A DNA stretch of 64,000 bases from CAZTDU01 sp050248795 (lineage in GTDB: Bacteria; Pseudomonadota; Gammaproteobacteria; Burkholderiales; SG8-39). The stretch lies in contig JBFWRS010000010.1 of NCBI GenBank assembly GCA_050248795.1, positions 34,412 to 98,411 of the forward strand, given 5' to 3'. Below the pieces are notes generated by a model. That model made no database searches. It was not told the DNA's origin and saw only the letters and a list, made by a program, of their open reading frames with translations. Each line of letters opens with the position of its first letter. The stretch's first letter is position 1. The translations under genes were made by a program, and so were the position numbers. Below, piece by piece: positions 1-8,793 of the stretch.

Positions 1-333
1 GCCGAGCTTGGAGAAGATCAGCGGGTTCACCACCGCGTTGCCGGCCGGCATGGTCAGCAGCGTGTAACCGTCCGCGGGCTGCTTGGCGGCGTATTCCACG
101 CCGATGTTGCCGGCGGCGCCGGTCTTCGCGTCGACGATCACCGGCTGGCCCCAGGCCGCGCTCAGCTTGTCGGCGATGGTGCGCGACAAGAGGCCGGAAG
201 GGCCGCCCGGCGCGAACGCATTGATGATGCGCACCGTCTTCGATGGATAGGCCTGTGCATGCGCGGCGCCATGCGGCAGGGCGGAGAGCGTCAGCGAAAC
301 GCCGACGGCGAGGGCTGCGTTTGCGAGTTTCAT
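1..333 (-). CDS. Bug-family (TctC-like) solute-binding receptor, 3' part outside window
   Basis: The first 111 codons of a periplasmic substrate-binding protein of the Bug/TctC family, which captures carboxylates for tripartite tricarboxylate transporters. The reading runs off the window edge, so the C-terminal two thirds are missing. A signal peptide is visible (MKLANAALAVGVSLTLSALP, cleavage probably after AHA), followed by the family opening AYPSKTVRIINAFAPGGPSG and the AGNIGVEYAAKQPADGYTLL segment typical of Bug proteins. No membrane partner genes lie beside it here, which is common for orphan Bug receptors in Betaproteobacteria. The ligand cannot be told from the sequence. Confidence 0.9.
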   Translation of the reverse strand, partial: MKLANAALAVGVSLTLSALPHGAAHAQAYPSKTVRIINAFAPGGPSGLLSRTIADKLSAAWGQPVIVDAKTGAAGNIGVEYAAKQPADGYTLLTMPAGNAVVNPLIFSKLG

Positions 334-401
334 GCTTGGCCTCCGTGGGGTAATTGCGCGATGATACTTTCGTTTGCCAAACCCGACCCGAGGAGAAATC
401 C

Positions 402-938
402 ATGGCCGCGAAGAAACCGCGCACGAAGCGCCCCGCCGCGGGGAAATTCAGGCTCTCCAGCCCCGACATCAGGCCCGAGGGCACGATACGCATGGAACAG
501 GTGTTCAACAGCTTCGGCTGCAGCGGCAGGAACATCTCGCCGCAACTGAAGTGGTCCGGCGCGCCGGCCGGCACGAGAAGCTTCGCACTGCTGGTGCACG
601 ACCCCGATGCGCCCACCGGCGGCGCGGGCTGGTGGCACTGGCTGGTCGTCAACATCCCCGCCGGCGCGACCGGACTGGCGAAGAACGCTGGCAGGGCAAG
701 CGGCAAGGGCCTGCCGAAGGGTGCGGTGCACGTGGACACCGACTTCGGCGGTCCCGGCTGGGGCGGCCCCTGCCCGCCGGTGGGCGACAAGCCGCATCGC
801 TACAACTTCACGCTGTACGCGCTGAAGGTCGAGCGACTGGACGTGCGCGGCGTGAGCGCGTCGCTCGCCGGGTACATGGTCAACGGCAACGCCATCGGCA
901 AGGCAAGGCTTAGCGGGCGATTCGGGCGGAAGAAGTAA
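402..938 (+). CDS. YbhB/YbcL-type PEBP-like protein
   Basis: A 178-residue phosphatidylethanolamine-binding-protein-like protein of the bacterial YbhB/YbcL (Raf-kinase-inhibitor-like) group. The ligand-pocket motifs are both present: DPDAPTGGAGWWHW near residues 67-80 and GGPCPPVGDKPHRY near 121-134. The start is the ATG preceded by GAGGAG. A longer frame with an ATG 48 bases upstream exists but lacks a ribosome-binding site. There is no signal peptide; the N-terminus is Lys/Arg/Pro-rich. The biological role of bacterial PEBPs is poorly defined. The MFS gene begins 11 bases after the stop, so the two are probably cotranscribed. Confidence 0.88.
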   Translation: MAAKKPRTKRPAAGKFRLSSPDIRPEGTIRMEQVFNSFGCSGRNISPQLKWSGAPAGTRSFALLVHDPDAPTGGAGWWHWLVVNIPAGATGLAKNAGRASGKGLPKGAVHVDTDFGGPGWGGPCPPVGDKPHRYNFTLYALKVERLDVRGVSASLAGYMVNGNAIGKARLSGRFGRKK

Positions 939-948
939 CGCTCGCGGC

Positions 949-2214
949 GTGGCGGGCGAACAACCGCAGGCGTTGACGCAGCCGTCGCGCTACCTCGACC
1001 TCGCCGCGATCGCGCTGGTGCTCGCGGTGTGCTACGGCATCTGGTACGCCTACAGCGTGATCATGGTGCGGCTGCTGCAGGAATTCGGCTGGAGCCGCTC
1101 GGTGCTGGCCGGTGCATTCTCCGTATTCACGCTGGTGCACGGCATGGCCAACCCGCTGGTCGGCACGCTCTGCGACCGCGTGCGTCCGGAACGCCTGATG
1201 GCCTGGGGCGGCGCTGCTTTAGGGCTCGCACTGTGGGCGGACAGCCATATCCAGACGCCGCTGCAGTTGTACCTGGCGTTTGGCGTCGTCACCGCCGCGT
1301 CGGTCGCCGCCTGCGGCTGGGTACCGGCGGTGGTGCAGGTGCAGCGCCGCTTCAAGGACCGGCTCGGATTGTCGCTGGGCATCGTCAGCGCGGGGGTCGG
1401 CGCCGGCATGCTGCTGGTGGTGCCGCTGACGCAGTTGCTGATCGAGCTGTGGGACTGGCGCACCGCGTTCCGCGCCATGGGCCTGCTGTGCGCGGTGTTC
1501 ATAGTGCCCACGGGCATCTACCTCGAGCGCCGCGCCGCTGCCACCAGGCCCGCGGCCGCAGGCGGCGCAGCGGCTGCGGCCGCGGCGTCGGCTACGGCCA
1601 CCCGCGGCGCGATGCGCGAGCTGACCCTTGCCGGCGCGGCACGCACGGCGCCGTTCTGGCTCATCGTCGGCGCGTTCTTCTTCGGCAACCTGTGCTCGCA
1701 GATGCTGCACGTGCACCAGGCCGCGTTCCTGGTCGACCACGGCCTGTCGGCGATGGTCGCCGCGTCGGTGGTGGGCGCGGTAGGCGCCGCGAGCATCGTC
1801 GGCAAGATCGGCGGCGGCTGGCTCTCGGATCGCATCGAGCGCGAGTTCGTCTATGTCGCCGGGATCGCCATCCTCGTCGGCGCGGTGGGCGCGCTCGCTG
1901 CGGTGGGCGCATCGCCATCGCGCTGGGGCGCGTACGGCTACGCGGTGATGCTCGGCGTCGGCTATTCGGTCACCGCGTCGCTGACGCCGGCGATGGCGAG
2001 CGACCGCTTCGGCGGCCGGCACTTTGGCGCCATCGTCGGCGCGGGCCTGCTCGCCAGCGCGCTTGGAAGCGCGCTCGGGCCGTGGATGGCTGGGTGGATG
2101 TTCGACGCCACCGGCAGCTACGCGGTGCCGTTCATGATCGCCGCGGCCTGCGGCGTTGCCGCGGGCATTGCGGGCTGGATCGCGCGCACGCTGCGCCTGC
2201 GCGCCTCGGCCTGA
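949..2214 (+). CDS. MFS transporter
   Basis: A 421-residue inner-membrane major facilitator superfamily carrier, probably with twelve membrane segments. A first hydrophobic helix follows about 15 hydrophilic residues, and the MFS A-like loop appears as NPLVGTLCDRVRPERLMAWG between helices 2 and 3, with its echo GKIGGGWLSDRIEREFVY in the second half. A long Ala/Thr-rich cytoplasmic loop (AAAGGAAAAAAASATATRG) joins the halves. The sequence resembles monocarboxylate/oxalate-formate-antiporter-like MFS proteins, but the substrate is unknown. The start is a GTG right after the PEBP-like gene with no strong ribosome-binding site, so the exact start is uncertain. Confidence 0.85.
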   Translation: MAGEQPQALTQPSRYLDLAAIALVLAVCYGIWYAYSVIMVRLLQEFGWSRSVLAGAFSVFTLVHGMANPLVGTLCDRVRPERLMAWGGAALGLALWADSHIQTPLQLYLAFGVVTAASVAACGWVPAVVQVQRRFKDRLGLSLGIVSAGVGAGMLLVVPLTQLLIELWDWRTAFRAMGLLCAVFIVPTGIYLERRAAATRPAAAGGAAAAAAASATATRGAMRELTLAGAARTAPFWLIVGAFFFGNLCSQMLHVHQAAFLVDHGLSAMVAASVVGAVGAASIVGKIGGGWLSDRIEREFVYVAGIAILVGAVGALAAVGASPSRWGAYGYAVMLGVGYSVTASLTPAMASDRFGGRHFGAIVGAGLLASALGSALGPWMAGWMFDATGSYAVPFMIAAACGVAAGIAGWIARTLRLRASA

Positions 2215-2226
2215 GCCGGCGCGCCC

Positions 2227-3354
2227 TCAGGCGCGGCACCAGTCGTCGATGATCGCTTCGTAGATCGCCACCGACTGGCGGATGCGCTCCATGTTGCAGT
2301 ACTCGTCGGTCTGGTGCGCCATGCCGGCCTCGCCCGGGCCGAGCACCACTGTGGGCGCGCCCGCGTACACCTTCAGCAGGTTCGCCGCGTCTGTCATGTA
2401 GGGCGCGGTGCGCGCCTGCGGCACCTCGCCGAGGATCGGCCTGCAGATCTCGAACACGCGCTGCATCCACGCATCGTCCGGCTCGGTCCATACCGCGTTC
2501 ATGTCGGAGAACACTTCCATCGTCGCTGACTCGCCAAGCTCCGTGCGCAGGCGCTCGAGCAGCTCGGCGTGATCCATGCCGGGCACGGTGCGGATATCGA
2601 CCCCGAGCGACGCCGAATCAGGCACCAGGTTGACGCCGCTGCCGCCCTCGAAGGTGCCGACGTTCAGCGTCGGTCCGCCCATCACCGGGTGCGCGTGGGC
2701 ATGGAAGTCGAAGGCTTCGAGCCTGGCGACCGCGCGCGCGGCCTTGTAGATGGCGTTGTCGCCCAGTTCCGGCATCGAGCCGTGCGCTGAAACGCCGCGG
2801 AAGTGCGCATGGAACTTGATCGAGCCCTTGTGGCCGACCATGGGGTAGTTGGAAGTCGGTTCGCCGACGACCACCGCCCCGGCCCTGCCGAGCAGCCGCG
2901 GCAGCCCGGCGAGGTGCCGCGAGCCGATGCAGCCGTTCTCTTCCGACGCGGTCAGCACCAGCACCAGCCCCGGCGTGCCGGCGAGCTTCTTGGCGAACGT
3001 GCGCGCGGCAATCAACATGCCGGCGACGCCGGCCTTCATGTCGGAGGTGCCGCGCCCGTACAGCCGGTCGCCGTCGGTCTCGCCGGAAAACGGGTCCCGC
3101 GACCAGGCGCGCGTGCCCAGCGGTACCACGTCGAGGTGGCCGGTAAGGCATAAGGGCGCCTTGCCCTCCCCGCCGCCCAGCCGCGCGATGACGCTGGTGC
3201 GCTCGGGTGCATGCTCGAAGTACTCGACCTGGTAGCCCCAGGATTCCAGCAGTTCCCCGGCATGGTGCGCACAGTCGCGCTCCTGGCCGGGCGGATTCAC
3301 GGTGTCGAAGTTCAGCAACTCGCGGGTAAGGGCGACGGCGTCCTGGGGGTTCAT
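2227..3354 (-). CDS. M20-family metallo-amidohydrolase (ArgE/DapE-like)
   Basis: A 375-residue zinc aminoacylase/deacetylase of peptidase family M20, in the acetylornithine deacetylase/succinyl-diaminopimelate desuccinylase group. Visible active-site pieces are GHLDVVP (metal His73, Asp75), RGTSDMKAG (bridging Asp105), the catalytic pair in ASEENG (Glu138-Glu139), and a late metal His at 347 in GMAHQTDEY. A lid/dimerisation domain sits between about residues 180 and 290. Length is normal for the family. It is convergent with the MFS gene, with only 12 bases between stops. Neither arginine nor lysine genes are nearby, so the substrate is open: an N-acyl amino acid or dipeptide. Confidence 0.87.
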   Translation of the reverse strand: MNPQDAVALTRELLNFDTVNPPGQERDCAHHAGELLESWGYQVEYFEHAPERTSVIARLGGGEGKAPLCLTGHLDVVPLGTRAWSRDPFSGETDGDRLYGRGTSDMKAGVAGMLIAARTFAKKLAGTPGLVLVLTASEENGCIGSRHLAGLPRLLGRAGAVVVGEPTSNYPMVGHKGSIKFHAHFRGVSAHGSMPELGDNAIYKAARAVARLEAFDFHAHAHPVMGGPTLNVGTFEGGSGVNLVPDSASLGVDIRTVPGMDHAELLERLRTELGESATMEVFSDMNAVWTEPDDAWMQRVFEICRPILGEVPQARTAPYMTDAANLLKVYAGAPTVVLGPGEAGMAHQTDEYCNMERIRQSVAIYEAIIDDWCRA

Positions 3355-3393
3355 CGGTCAAATCATACCGGCTGCAGCGCCCCGGCGAACGCG

Positions 3394-4092
3394 TCAGCCC
3401 GGCTTGGCCGGCTCGCTGCCGTCGTTGCCGGCGATGACTTCCTGTTCCAGATCCTGCGTGATTTCGCCCATGCGCTTGAGGATGTGCGGGGACATCTTCG
3501 CGTAAGCCGCGGCAAAGTTCGGGTTCACCGCCTCGTTCGCCTGGTCGGCGAGGCTGGCGCCGGTGGTGTCGCCATCGACGATGAACGGCCCGAAGTTCTC
3601 GGCGCGGATCACCCACATCGCCTCGGGCAGGCCGAGTTCCTCCTTCCAGTACACCGCTTCCACCGCCTTCACGCCGCGGCCGTACAGCGCGGCAATGCCG
3701 TAGCCCACGGTGGTGAGGAACACGGTGCCGGTGCGCGTGAACACGTCGCGGTAGATCGCCGCGTCCATGCCGGCCTTGCCGACGATGGCGCGAATGCCGA
3801 AGCGGCGCACGTACTCGGGCACCCAGCGGCCGTAGCGGAAGCTCGCGGTGGCCTGGATAGACGAGATGCGGTAGCGGCCCGGCGCTTCCTCCTGGCCCGC
3901 CGGCGCCGCGTGCATCTGCACGTTGCTGGTGCCGGCGATGTCGATCGGCATGGCGTTGCCCTTGGCGAGCACGTGCTCGTATACGAGGGCGCGCCCGGTG
4001 TGCACCAGGCCGTCCAGGTAGACGACGTCGCCGATGCGCAGTTCGCGCACGGCTTCCTCGGTGAGCGGTATCGGCAGGCGGTACGTTTTCAT
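3394..4092 (-). CDS. Class I fumarase/tartrate dehydratase-like beta subunit
   Basis: A 232-residue swivelling domain of two-subunit iron-sulfur hydro-lyases (fumarase class I / L(+)-tartrate dehydratase C-terminal domain). Recognisable parts are LRIGDVVYLDGLVHTGRALVYEH at the N-terminus, split here for length, and GIRAIVGKAGM in the middle. The usual GPTTS-RM active-site stretch is diverged to QATASFRYGRW, and the common ARDAAH segment to GRALVYEH, so substrate assignment to fumarate is not safe. The start is the ATG four bases after the partner's stop; a longer frame would run back into the partner gene. Translation is probably coupled to the alpha subunit. Confidence 0.8.
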   Translation of the reverse strand: MKTYRLPIPLTEEAVRELRIGDVVYLDGLVHTGRALVYEHVLAKGNAMPIDIAGTSNVQMHAAPAGQEEAPGRYRISSIQATASFRYGRWVPEYVRRFGIRAIVGKAGMDAAIYRDVFTRTGTVFLTTVGYGIAALYGRGVKAVEAVYWKEELGLPEAMWVIRAENFGPFIVDGDTTGASLADQANEAVNPNFAAAYAKMSPHILKRMGEITQDLEQEVIAGNDGSEPAKPG

Positions 4093-4096
4093 GGCC

Positions 4097-5023
4097 TCAG
4101 ACTCCCGTGCGCCGGTGGTGCGCATTGAACCAGGCGGGCGCATCGCGCGCCTCGATCCTGCCATCCGCGTACACGCGCACCACGCCGCGCCGCGCTGCCT
4201 GGCAGATCTGGTGGATGCCCAGCGGCGTCAGCGCGCTGTGCGTGTAGGCGATCTCGACGTGCACATCGAGCGCGTAGCCGCCGGTGCCGGCGTAGCCCAT
4301 TGCGCCCAGGCCCAGCGAGTTCGCCAGTTCGTGCAGCTCGTCCTCCAGCTCGGCGATCTCGGGCTCGGGATGGCGGTCGCCCACCGGGCGCAGCACCGCA
4401 GCCTGCTTGGCGATGCTGAACGCCTGGTCCTTGGTGCCGCCGACGCCCACGCCGATGATCACCGGCGGGCACGACAGGCCGCGCCGGCCGAATTCGGCGA
4501 TGGCGTCGACCAGACCCTTCCTCACGCCGTTCAGGCCGTCGCCGTCCACCATCATGCGAAAGTCGCTGCCGAAGGCGCCGCCCTTGTGCACCGCGACCAG
4601 CTCCACCCAGTCGGCATCCGGCTCGAAGCGGTACTCGATGTTCGGCGCGAACACGCCGAGGTTGTTGCCCGGATTGCGGCGCGTGATCGGGTGCACGCGG
4701 TTGGAACGCAGCGCGAGGTCCTTCGTCACCCTGACCGTGGCGCGACGCACCGACTGCTCCAGGCCGACGAAGCCTCCCTCGATCACCGCCTCGTTGCCAG
4801 CAACGACATAGACGCGCAGCACGCCGACGTCGGCGCAGATCGGGCGCTGATCGGCCTCGGCGACGGCGGAATTCTCCACGATTGCCTTCATGACGAACTT
4901 CGGCAGTTCGTTCGTTTCGCGTTCATGCACGCCGGCGAGCGCGGCGCGCACGTCGGCCGGGTGCGTCGTCGCGGCGAGCCGGTGCGCCTCGTAGGCCGCC
5001 TGCTCGAGCCATTCCTGTTTCAT
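4097..5023 (-). CDS. Class I fumarase/tartrate dehydratase-like alpha subunit
   Basis: A 308-residue catalytic alpha subunit of a split class I hydro-lyase, carrying an oxygen-sensitive [4Fe-4S] cluster that activates the substrate hydroxyl. The three cluster cysteines are in place: Cys63 (PICADVGV), Cys185 (LSCPPVIIGVGVGGT) and Cys274 (HQICQAARRG). The start ATG is preceded by AAGGAGG at good spacing. It is the first gene of a two-gene operon with the beta subunit and is transcribed away from aprM across a 225-base gap. It could supply malate from fumarate, act on tartrate, or act on a related hydroxyacid; the diverged beta subunit leaves this unsettled. Confidence 0.83.
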   Translation of the reverse strand: MKQEWLEQAAYEAHRLAATTHPADVRAALAGVHERETNELPKFVMKAIVENSAVAEADQRPICADVGVLRVYVVAGNEAVIEGGFVGLEQSVRRATVRVTKDLALRSNRVHPITRRNPGNNLGVFAPNIEYRFEPDADWVELVAVHKGGAFGSDFRMMVDGDGLNGVRKGLVDAIAEFGRRGLSCPPVIIGVGVGGTKDQAFSIAKQAAVLRPVGDRHPEPEIAELEDELHELANSLGLGAMGYAGTGGYALDVHVEIAYTHSALTPLGIHQICQAARRGVVRVYADGRIEARDAPAWFNAHHRRTGV

Positions 5024-5248
5024 CGGGCCTCCTTCGCTGCATTGTCGCGCCGGACGCGGATACCTGCACCGCGCGGCAGCAAAACAACCAGCGTCCGTGC
5101 GCGGCGTCCGGATAACGCAGGCGGCGACCGAGGCGATATTGCTGCAATGCGGCTCGAAGTTTTTTCTATGGCCACATAGCCGCATTTTTGCGGTTTCCGC
5201 GTTGCACCACGCTTACAATCGCGGAGTCGCAGGAAGAGGATCCAATCC

Positions 5249-6061
5249 ATGTTCACCAGCAATCCGTTTGCCGAGATCTCGGCGTCCATTTCTCCTGCAC
5301 TGATGCAGGGCTACGTCATCCTGATGGTGGTGCTGGTCGCGGCGGGAACGCTGTTCGACATCATCCACAAGGGCAGCGCGAAGTACTTCTTCGAGAACAT
5401 GCGAAATGCGAAGAAGCGCGGCGCGAAGCCGGTCGATGGCGGCACGGCGGTGTCGATCGCGGTGCAGACCGTGGTGGTCGACGTGCTCGCATCCGGCGAG
5501 TTCTGCAACACCAGGCGGCGCATCGCGCACCTGCTCGGCATGTACGGCTTCGTCATCTACGTCATCGCGACCGTCGTCATGGTGTTCAATGCCTCGGCTG
5601 GCGCAGTCTGGGCGCAACTGTGGTGGCTCGGCGGCCTGATGGTCTGCGTCGGCGGCTACTGGTTCTGGTTCTTCATCCGCGTCGATGTCGCCGCCGAGGG
5701 CCTGTCGCCGTTCCGCCTCATGCGCGCGGACCTGTTCATCCTTTCGCTGCTGGCGAGCACGACGCTGGGCCTCGCCTGGGCGGCGGCCGGCGGCGGCGTC
5801 GGCGTGCTGTTCGGCCTGTACATCATCGCCACCACGGTGCTGTTCGGCAGCGTGCCGTGGTCGAAGTTCGCGCACATGTTCTTCAAGCCGGCGGCGGCGT
5901 TCGAGAAGCGCATGTCCGAGGCCGATGGCACGCACGAGAACCTGCCGACGCTCAGCCGGGACGATCCCGCGCAGCGCGACCGGCACTCGATGGAACTGTT
6001 GAAGGACGCCCCGATGGACATGGGGCTCGGCATCAAGCGCGAAGCACCGCGCCACTACTAG
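5249..6061 (+). CDS. aprM: Adenylylsulfate reductase membrane anchor AprM
   Basis: A 270-residue integral membrane protein immediately upstream of aprBA, matching the place and size of AprM, which in sulfur-oxidizing bacteria is thought to anchor AprBA and pass electrons toward the quinone pool. About five hydrophobic spans are seen, including YVILMVVLVAAGTLFDII, a long helix around GMYGFVIYVIATVVMVF and one around GGYWFWFFI. A hydrophilic C-terminal tail follows. A GGAAGAGG-like site lies shortly before the ATG. The preceding gap holds a TACAAT hexamer 29 bases before the start that could be a -10 element, without a convincing -35. Assignment rests mainly on context and topology. Confidence 0.85.
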   Translation: MFTSNPFAEISASISPALMQGYVILMVVLVAAGTLFDIIHKGSAKYFFENMRNAKKRGAKPVDGGTAVSIAVQTVVVDVLASGEFCNTRRRIAHLLGMYGFVIYVIATVVMVFNASAGAVWAQLWWLGGLMVCVGGYWFWFFIRVDVAAEGLSPFRLMRADLFILSLLASTTLGLAWAAAGGGVGVLFGLYIIATTVLFGSVPWSKFAHMFFKPAAAFEKRMSEADGTHENLPTLSRDDPAQRDRHSMELLKDAPMDMGLGIKREAPRHY

Positions 6062-6091
6062 AACATCGTCCCGGAATCAAGGAGCCAGCCC

Positions 6092-6571
6092 ATGCCTACC
6101 TTCGTCTACATGACAAGGTGCGACGGATGCGGACATTGCGTCGACATCTGTCCGTCGGACATCATGCACATCGACAAGACCTATCGGCGCGCCTACAACA
6201 TCGAGCCGAACATGTGCTGGGAGTGCTACTCCTGCGTCAAGGCCTGCCCGCAGCACGCGATCGACGTGCGCGGCTATGCAGACTTCGCCCCGCTCGGCCA
6301 CAGCGTGCGCGTCCACCGCGACGAGGAAAAAGGCACGATCGCGTGGCGGATCAAGTTCCGCAACGGCACCGAGAAGAACTTCCTCTCGCCGATCACCACC
6401 AAGCCCTGGGGACAGGCGATCCCCAAGCTCGCGGAGGTTCCCGCGCCGAGCAAGGAAATGCGCGACAGCCAGCTGCTGTACAACGAGCCGAAGTGGATCC
6501 GCATGGATGACGGCGGCCTGCATACGCTCGAATCCAACGGCCTCAAGATGAAGAAAGGCGTGGCTTACTGA
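6092..6571 (+). CDS. aprB: Adenylylsulfate reductase beta subunit AprB
   Basis: A 159-residue iron-sulfur electron-transfer subunit of APS reductase. Two [4Fe-4S] motifs are at the N-terminus: Cys10, 13, 16 and 20 in TRCDGCGHCVDICP, then Cys42, 45, 48 and 52 in NMCWECYSCVKACP. The C-terminal part (WRIKFRNGTEKNFLSPITTK and onward) is the tail that wraps around AprA. In the oxidative direction AprBA converts sulfite plus AMP to APS and releases two electrons. An AAGGAG site precedes the ATG. The stop overlaps the aprA start (TGATG), so the two subunits are translationally coupled. Confidence 0.96.
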   Translation: MPTFVYMTRCDGCGHCVDICPSDIMHIDKTYRRAYNIEPNMCWECYSCVKACPQHAIDVRGYADFAPLGHSVRVHRDEEKGTIAWRIKFRNGTEKNFLSPITTKPWGQAIPKLAEVPAPSKEMRDSQLLYNEPKWIRMDDGGLHTLESNGLKMKKGVAY

Positions 6572-8439
6572 TGGCTTACGAAACGATCGTCGAAGAAGGC
6601 ATCGATATTCTGGTCGTCGGTGCGGGCCTTGGCGGCACCGGTGCCGCCTGGGAAGCGCGGTTCTGGGGGCAGGACAAGAAGATCGTCATTGCCGAGAAAG
6701 CCAACATCGACCGGTCGGGCGCGGTCGCGCAGGGCCTGTACGCGATCAACTGCTACATGGGCACGCGCTGGGGCGAGAACAAGCCCGAGGACCATGTCCG
6801 CTACGCGCGCATCGACCTGATGGGCATGGTGCGGGAAGACCTGCTGTTCGACATGGCGCGCCACGTCGATTCGACGGTGCACCAGTTCGAGGAGTGGGGC
6901 CTTCCCATCATGAAGGACCCGAAAACCGGGCGCTACCTGCGCGAAGGCCGCTGGCAGATCATGATCCACGGCGAGTCCTACAAGCCCATCGTCGCCGAGG
7001 CGGCGAAGAAATCCGCCGACAAGGTCTTCAACCGCATCTGCGTCACGCACCTGCTGATGGACGACGCGAAGGAGAACCGGGTTGCCGGCGCCGTCGGCTT
7101 CAACGTGCGCACCGGCAACTACCACGTCTTCAAGTCCAAGACCGTCATCTGCGGCGCGGGCGGCGCTTCCAACATCTTCAAGCCGCGCTCGGTGGGCGAA
7201 GGTTCCGGCCGCACCTGGTACGCACCCTGGTCCTCCGCGTCCGCCTACGGCCTGATGATCAACGCCGGCGCCAAGATGACGCAGATGGAGAACCGCATCG
7301 TCCTCGCGCGCTTCAAGGACGGTTATGGCCCGGTCGGCGCCTACTTCCTGCACCTGAAGACCTATACGCAGAACTGCCTGGGCGAGGAATACGAATCGAA
7401 GTGGTTCCCCGAGCTGCAGAAGATGGTCGGCAAGGAGTACCTCGATCCGGAAGCCTCGCACCTGACGCACCGGCCGATTCCCACCTGCCTGCGCAACCAT
7501 TGCATCATCAGCGAGGTGAATGCCGGCCGCGGCCCGATCCACATGGTGACCATGCGCGCGTTCCAGGACCCGCACCTCGAGGAGGTCGGCTGGGAAAACT
7601 TCCTCGGCATGACCGTCGGCCAGGCGGTGCTGTGGGCCGCCACCGACGTGGACCCCAAGAACGAGAATCCCGAGCTGACCACCTCCGAGCCCTATGTCAT
7701 GGGCTCGCATGCGACCGGTTCGGGCGCCTGGTGCTCGGGCCCCGAGGACATCTCGCCCCCCGAGTATTTCTGGGGCTACAACCGCATGACGAGCATCGAG
7801 GGCCTGTTCGGCGCCGGTGATGCGGTCGGCGGCACGCCGCACGCCTTCTCGTCCGGGTCGTTCACCGAGGGCCGCCTTGCCGCGAAAGCCGCCTGCAAGT
7901 ACATCGATGACGGCAAGGCCGAGGGCATCCGCGTCTCGGAGGAGCAGATCGAGCGCCGCCGCAAGGAAATCTACAAGCCGCTGGAGCATTACAAGGTCTA
8001 CCGCAACGCGATCGTCGCGGGCGACGTCAACCCGCACTACATCAACCCCAAGCAGGGCCTGGATCGCCTGCAGAAACTGATGGACGAGTATTGCGGCGGC
8101 GTGACGGTCGGCTACATGACCAACGAGAAGCTGCTCAACATCGGCCTGAAGAAGCTCAGGATCATGGAGGAAGACCTGCAGAGCCTGGCTGCGAAGGACG
8201 TCCACGAGCTGCTGCGTGCGTGGGAACTGATGCACCGTCATCGCGCCGCCGAGTGCGTCACGCACCACACGCTGTTCCGCAAGGAGACGCGCTGGCCGGG
8301 CTACTACTACCGCGGCGACGCCATGAAGGTGGACGACGCCAACTGGCACGTGCTGACGGTTTCGCGTCGCGACCCGAAGACCGGCGAGTACACGATGGAA
8401 AAGGCGCCCTGCTATCACCTGGTCGAGGACGAGAAGTAG
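6571..8439 (+). CDS. aprA: Adenylylsulfate reductase alpha subunit AprA
   Basis: A 622-residue flavoprotein catalytic subunit of APS reductase, of the usual length. The FAD-binding Rossmann motif DILVVGAGLGGTGAAWEAR starts at residue 12. It is followed by RSGAVAQGLYAINCYMGTRW, the conserved AprA segment near the flavin and substrate channel, and by GLFGAGDAVGGTPHAFSSGS in the C-terminal FAD domain. With AprB it oxidises sulfite and AMP to adenosine-5'-phosphosulfate in the cytoplasm, supplying the substrate of the facing sat gene. The aprM-B-A order and the absence of a qmo locus point to the oxidative rather than the sulfate-reducing form. Confidence 0.97.
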   Translation: MAYETIVEEGIDILVVGAGLGGTGAAWEARFWGQDKKIVIAEKANIDRSGAVAQGLYAINCYMGTRWGENKPEDHVRYARIDLMGMVREDLLFDMARHVDSTVHQFEEWGLPIMKDPKTGRYLREGRWQIMIHGESYKPIVAEAAKKSADKVFNRICVTHLLMDDAKENRVAGAVGFNVRTGNYHVFKSKTVICGAGGASNIFKPRSVGEGSGRTWYAPWSSASAYGLMINAGAKMTQMENRIVLARFKDGYGPVGAYFLHLKTYTQNCLGEEYESKWFPELQKMVGKEYLDPEASHLTHRPIPTCLRNHCIISEVNAGRGPIHMVTMRAFQDPHLEEVGWENFLGMTVGQAVLWAATDVDPKNENPELTTSEPYVMGSHATGSGAWCSGPEDISPPEYFWGYNRMTSIEGLFGAGDAVGGTPHAFSSGSFTEGRLAAKAACKYIDDGKAEGIRVSEEQIERRRKEIYKPLEHYKVYRNAIVAGDVNPHYINPKQGLDRLQKLMDEYCGGVTVGYMTNEKLLNIGLKKLRIMEEDLQSLAAKDVHELLRAWELMHRHRAAECVTHHTLFRKETRWPGYYYRGDAMKVDDANWHVLTVSRRDPKTGEYTMEKAPCYHLVEDEK

Positions 8440-8442
8440 CAG

Positions 8443-8793
8443 TTGAACATCATCGAGAAGACCGACGAAGAGATCCTGGCGATGGCGACTCCCCTGTGGC
8501 GCGACCTCGTCAAGTCCTCGAACGAAGGCAAGTACGGCGAGTTCGTGCGGAATTTTTCCAGTTCCTTCGCGCTCGCCATGGACCAGGTCACCGCCGGCCA
8601 CCAGTTCGCCAACAGCGAACTGGCGAGGAACCTGTCGGACCAGTTCGACGCGCTCGGCATCATCCGCCGCGGCGAGCACGTGACAGTGCTCTACCGCCAG
8701 CGCAGCACGAAGAAGCCGGGCGAGTGGCTCGGCCGTCTGGTCCTCGGCTACGAGGACGGAAAGGTCAGGATCTTCGGTGCGTCCATCTTCTGA
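8443..8793 (+). CDS. Hypothetical protein in the apr operon
   Basis: A 116-residue soluble protein not recognised from any named family. It begins at a TTG three bases after the aprA stop; a later ATG at codon 14 is an alternative. The first part is helical (DEEILAMATPLWRDLVKSS) and the second looks like beta strands (EHVTVLYRQRS, LGRLVLGYEDGKVRIFGASIF), so a small alpha+beta fold such as an NTF2-like one is possible but unproven. It has no cysteine, signal peptide or membrane span. Tight spacing with aprA and a 17-base overlap with the following PPIase gene argue for a role linked to APS reductase expression, assembly or stability. Confidence 0.7.
   Translation: MNIIEKTDEEILAMATPLWRDLVKSSNEGKYGEFVRNFSSSFALAMDQVTAGHQFANSELARNLSDQFDALGIIRRGEHVTVLYRQRSTKKPGEWLGRLVLGYEDGKVRIFGASIF

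Noticed and set aside
5180..5193. Short inverted repeat CCGCA-TTTT-TGCGG upstream of aprM
   Set aside because: Only five-base arms, with no clear placement relative to a promoter; likely chance, so not listed as a site.
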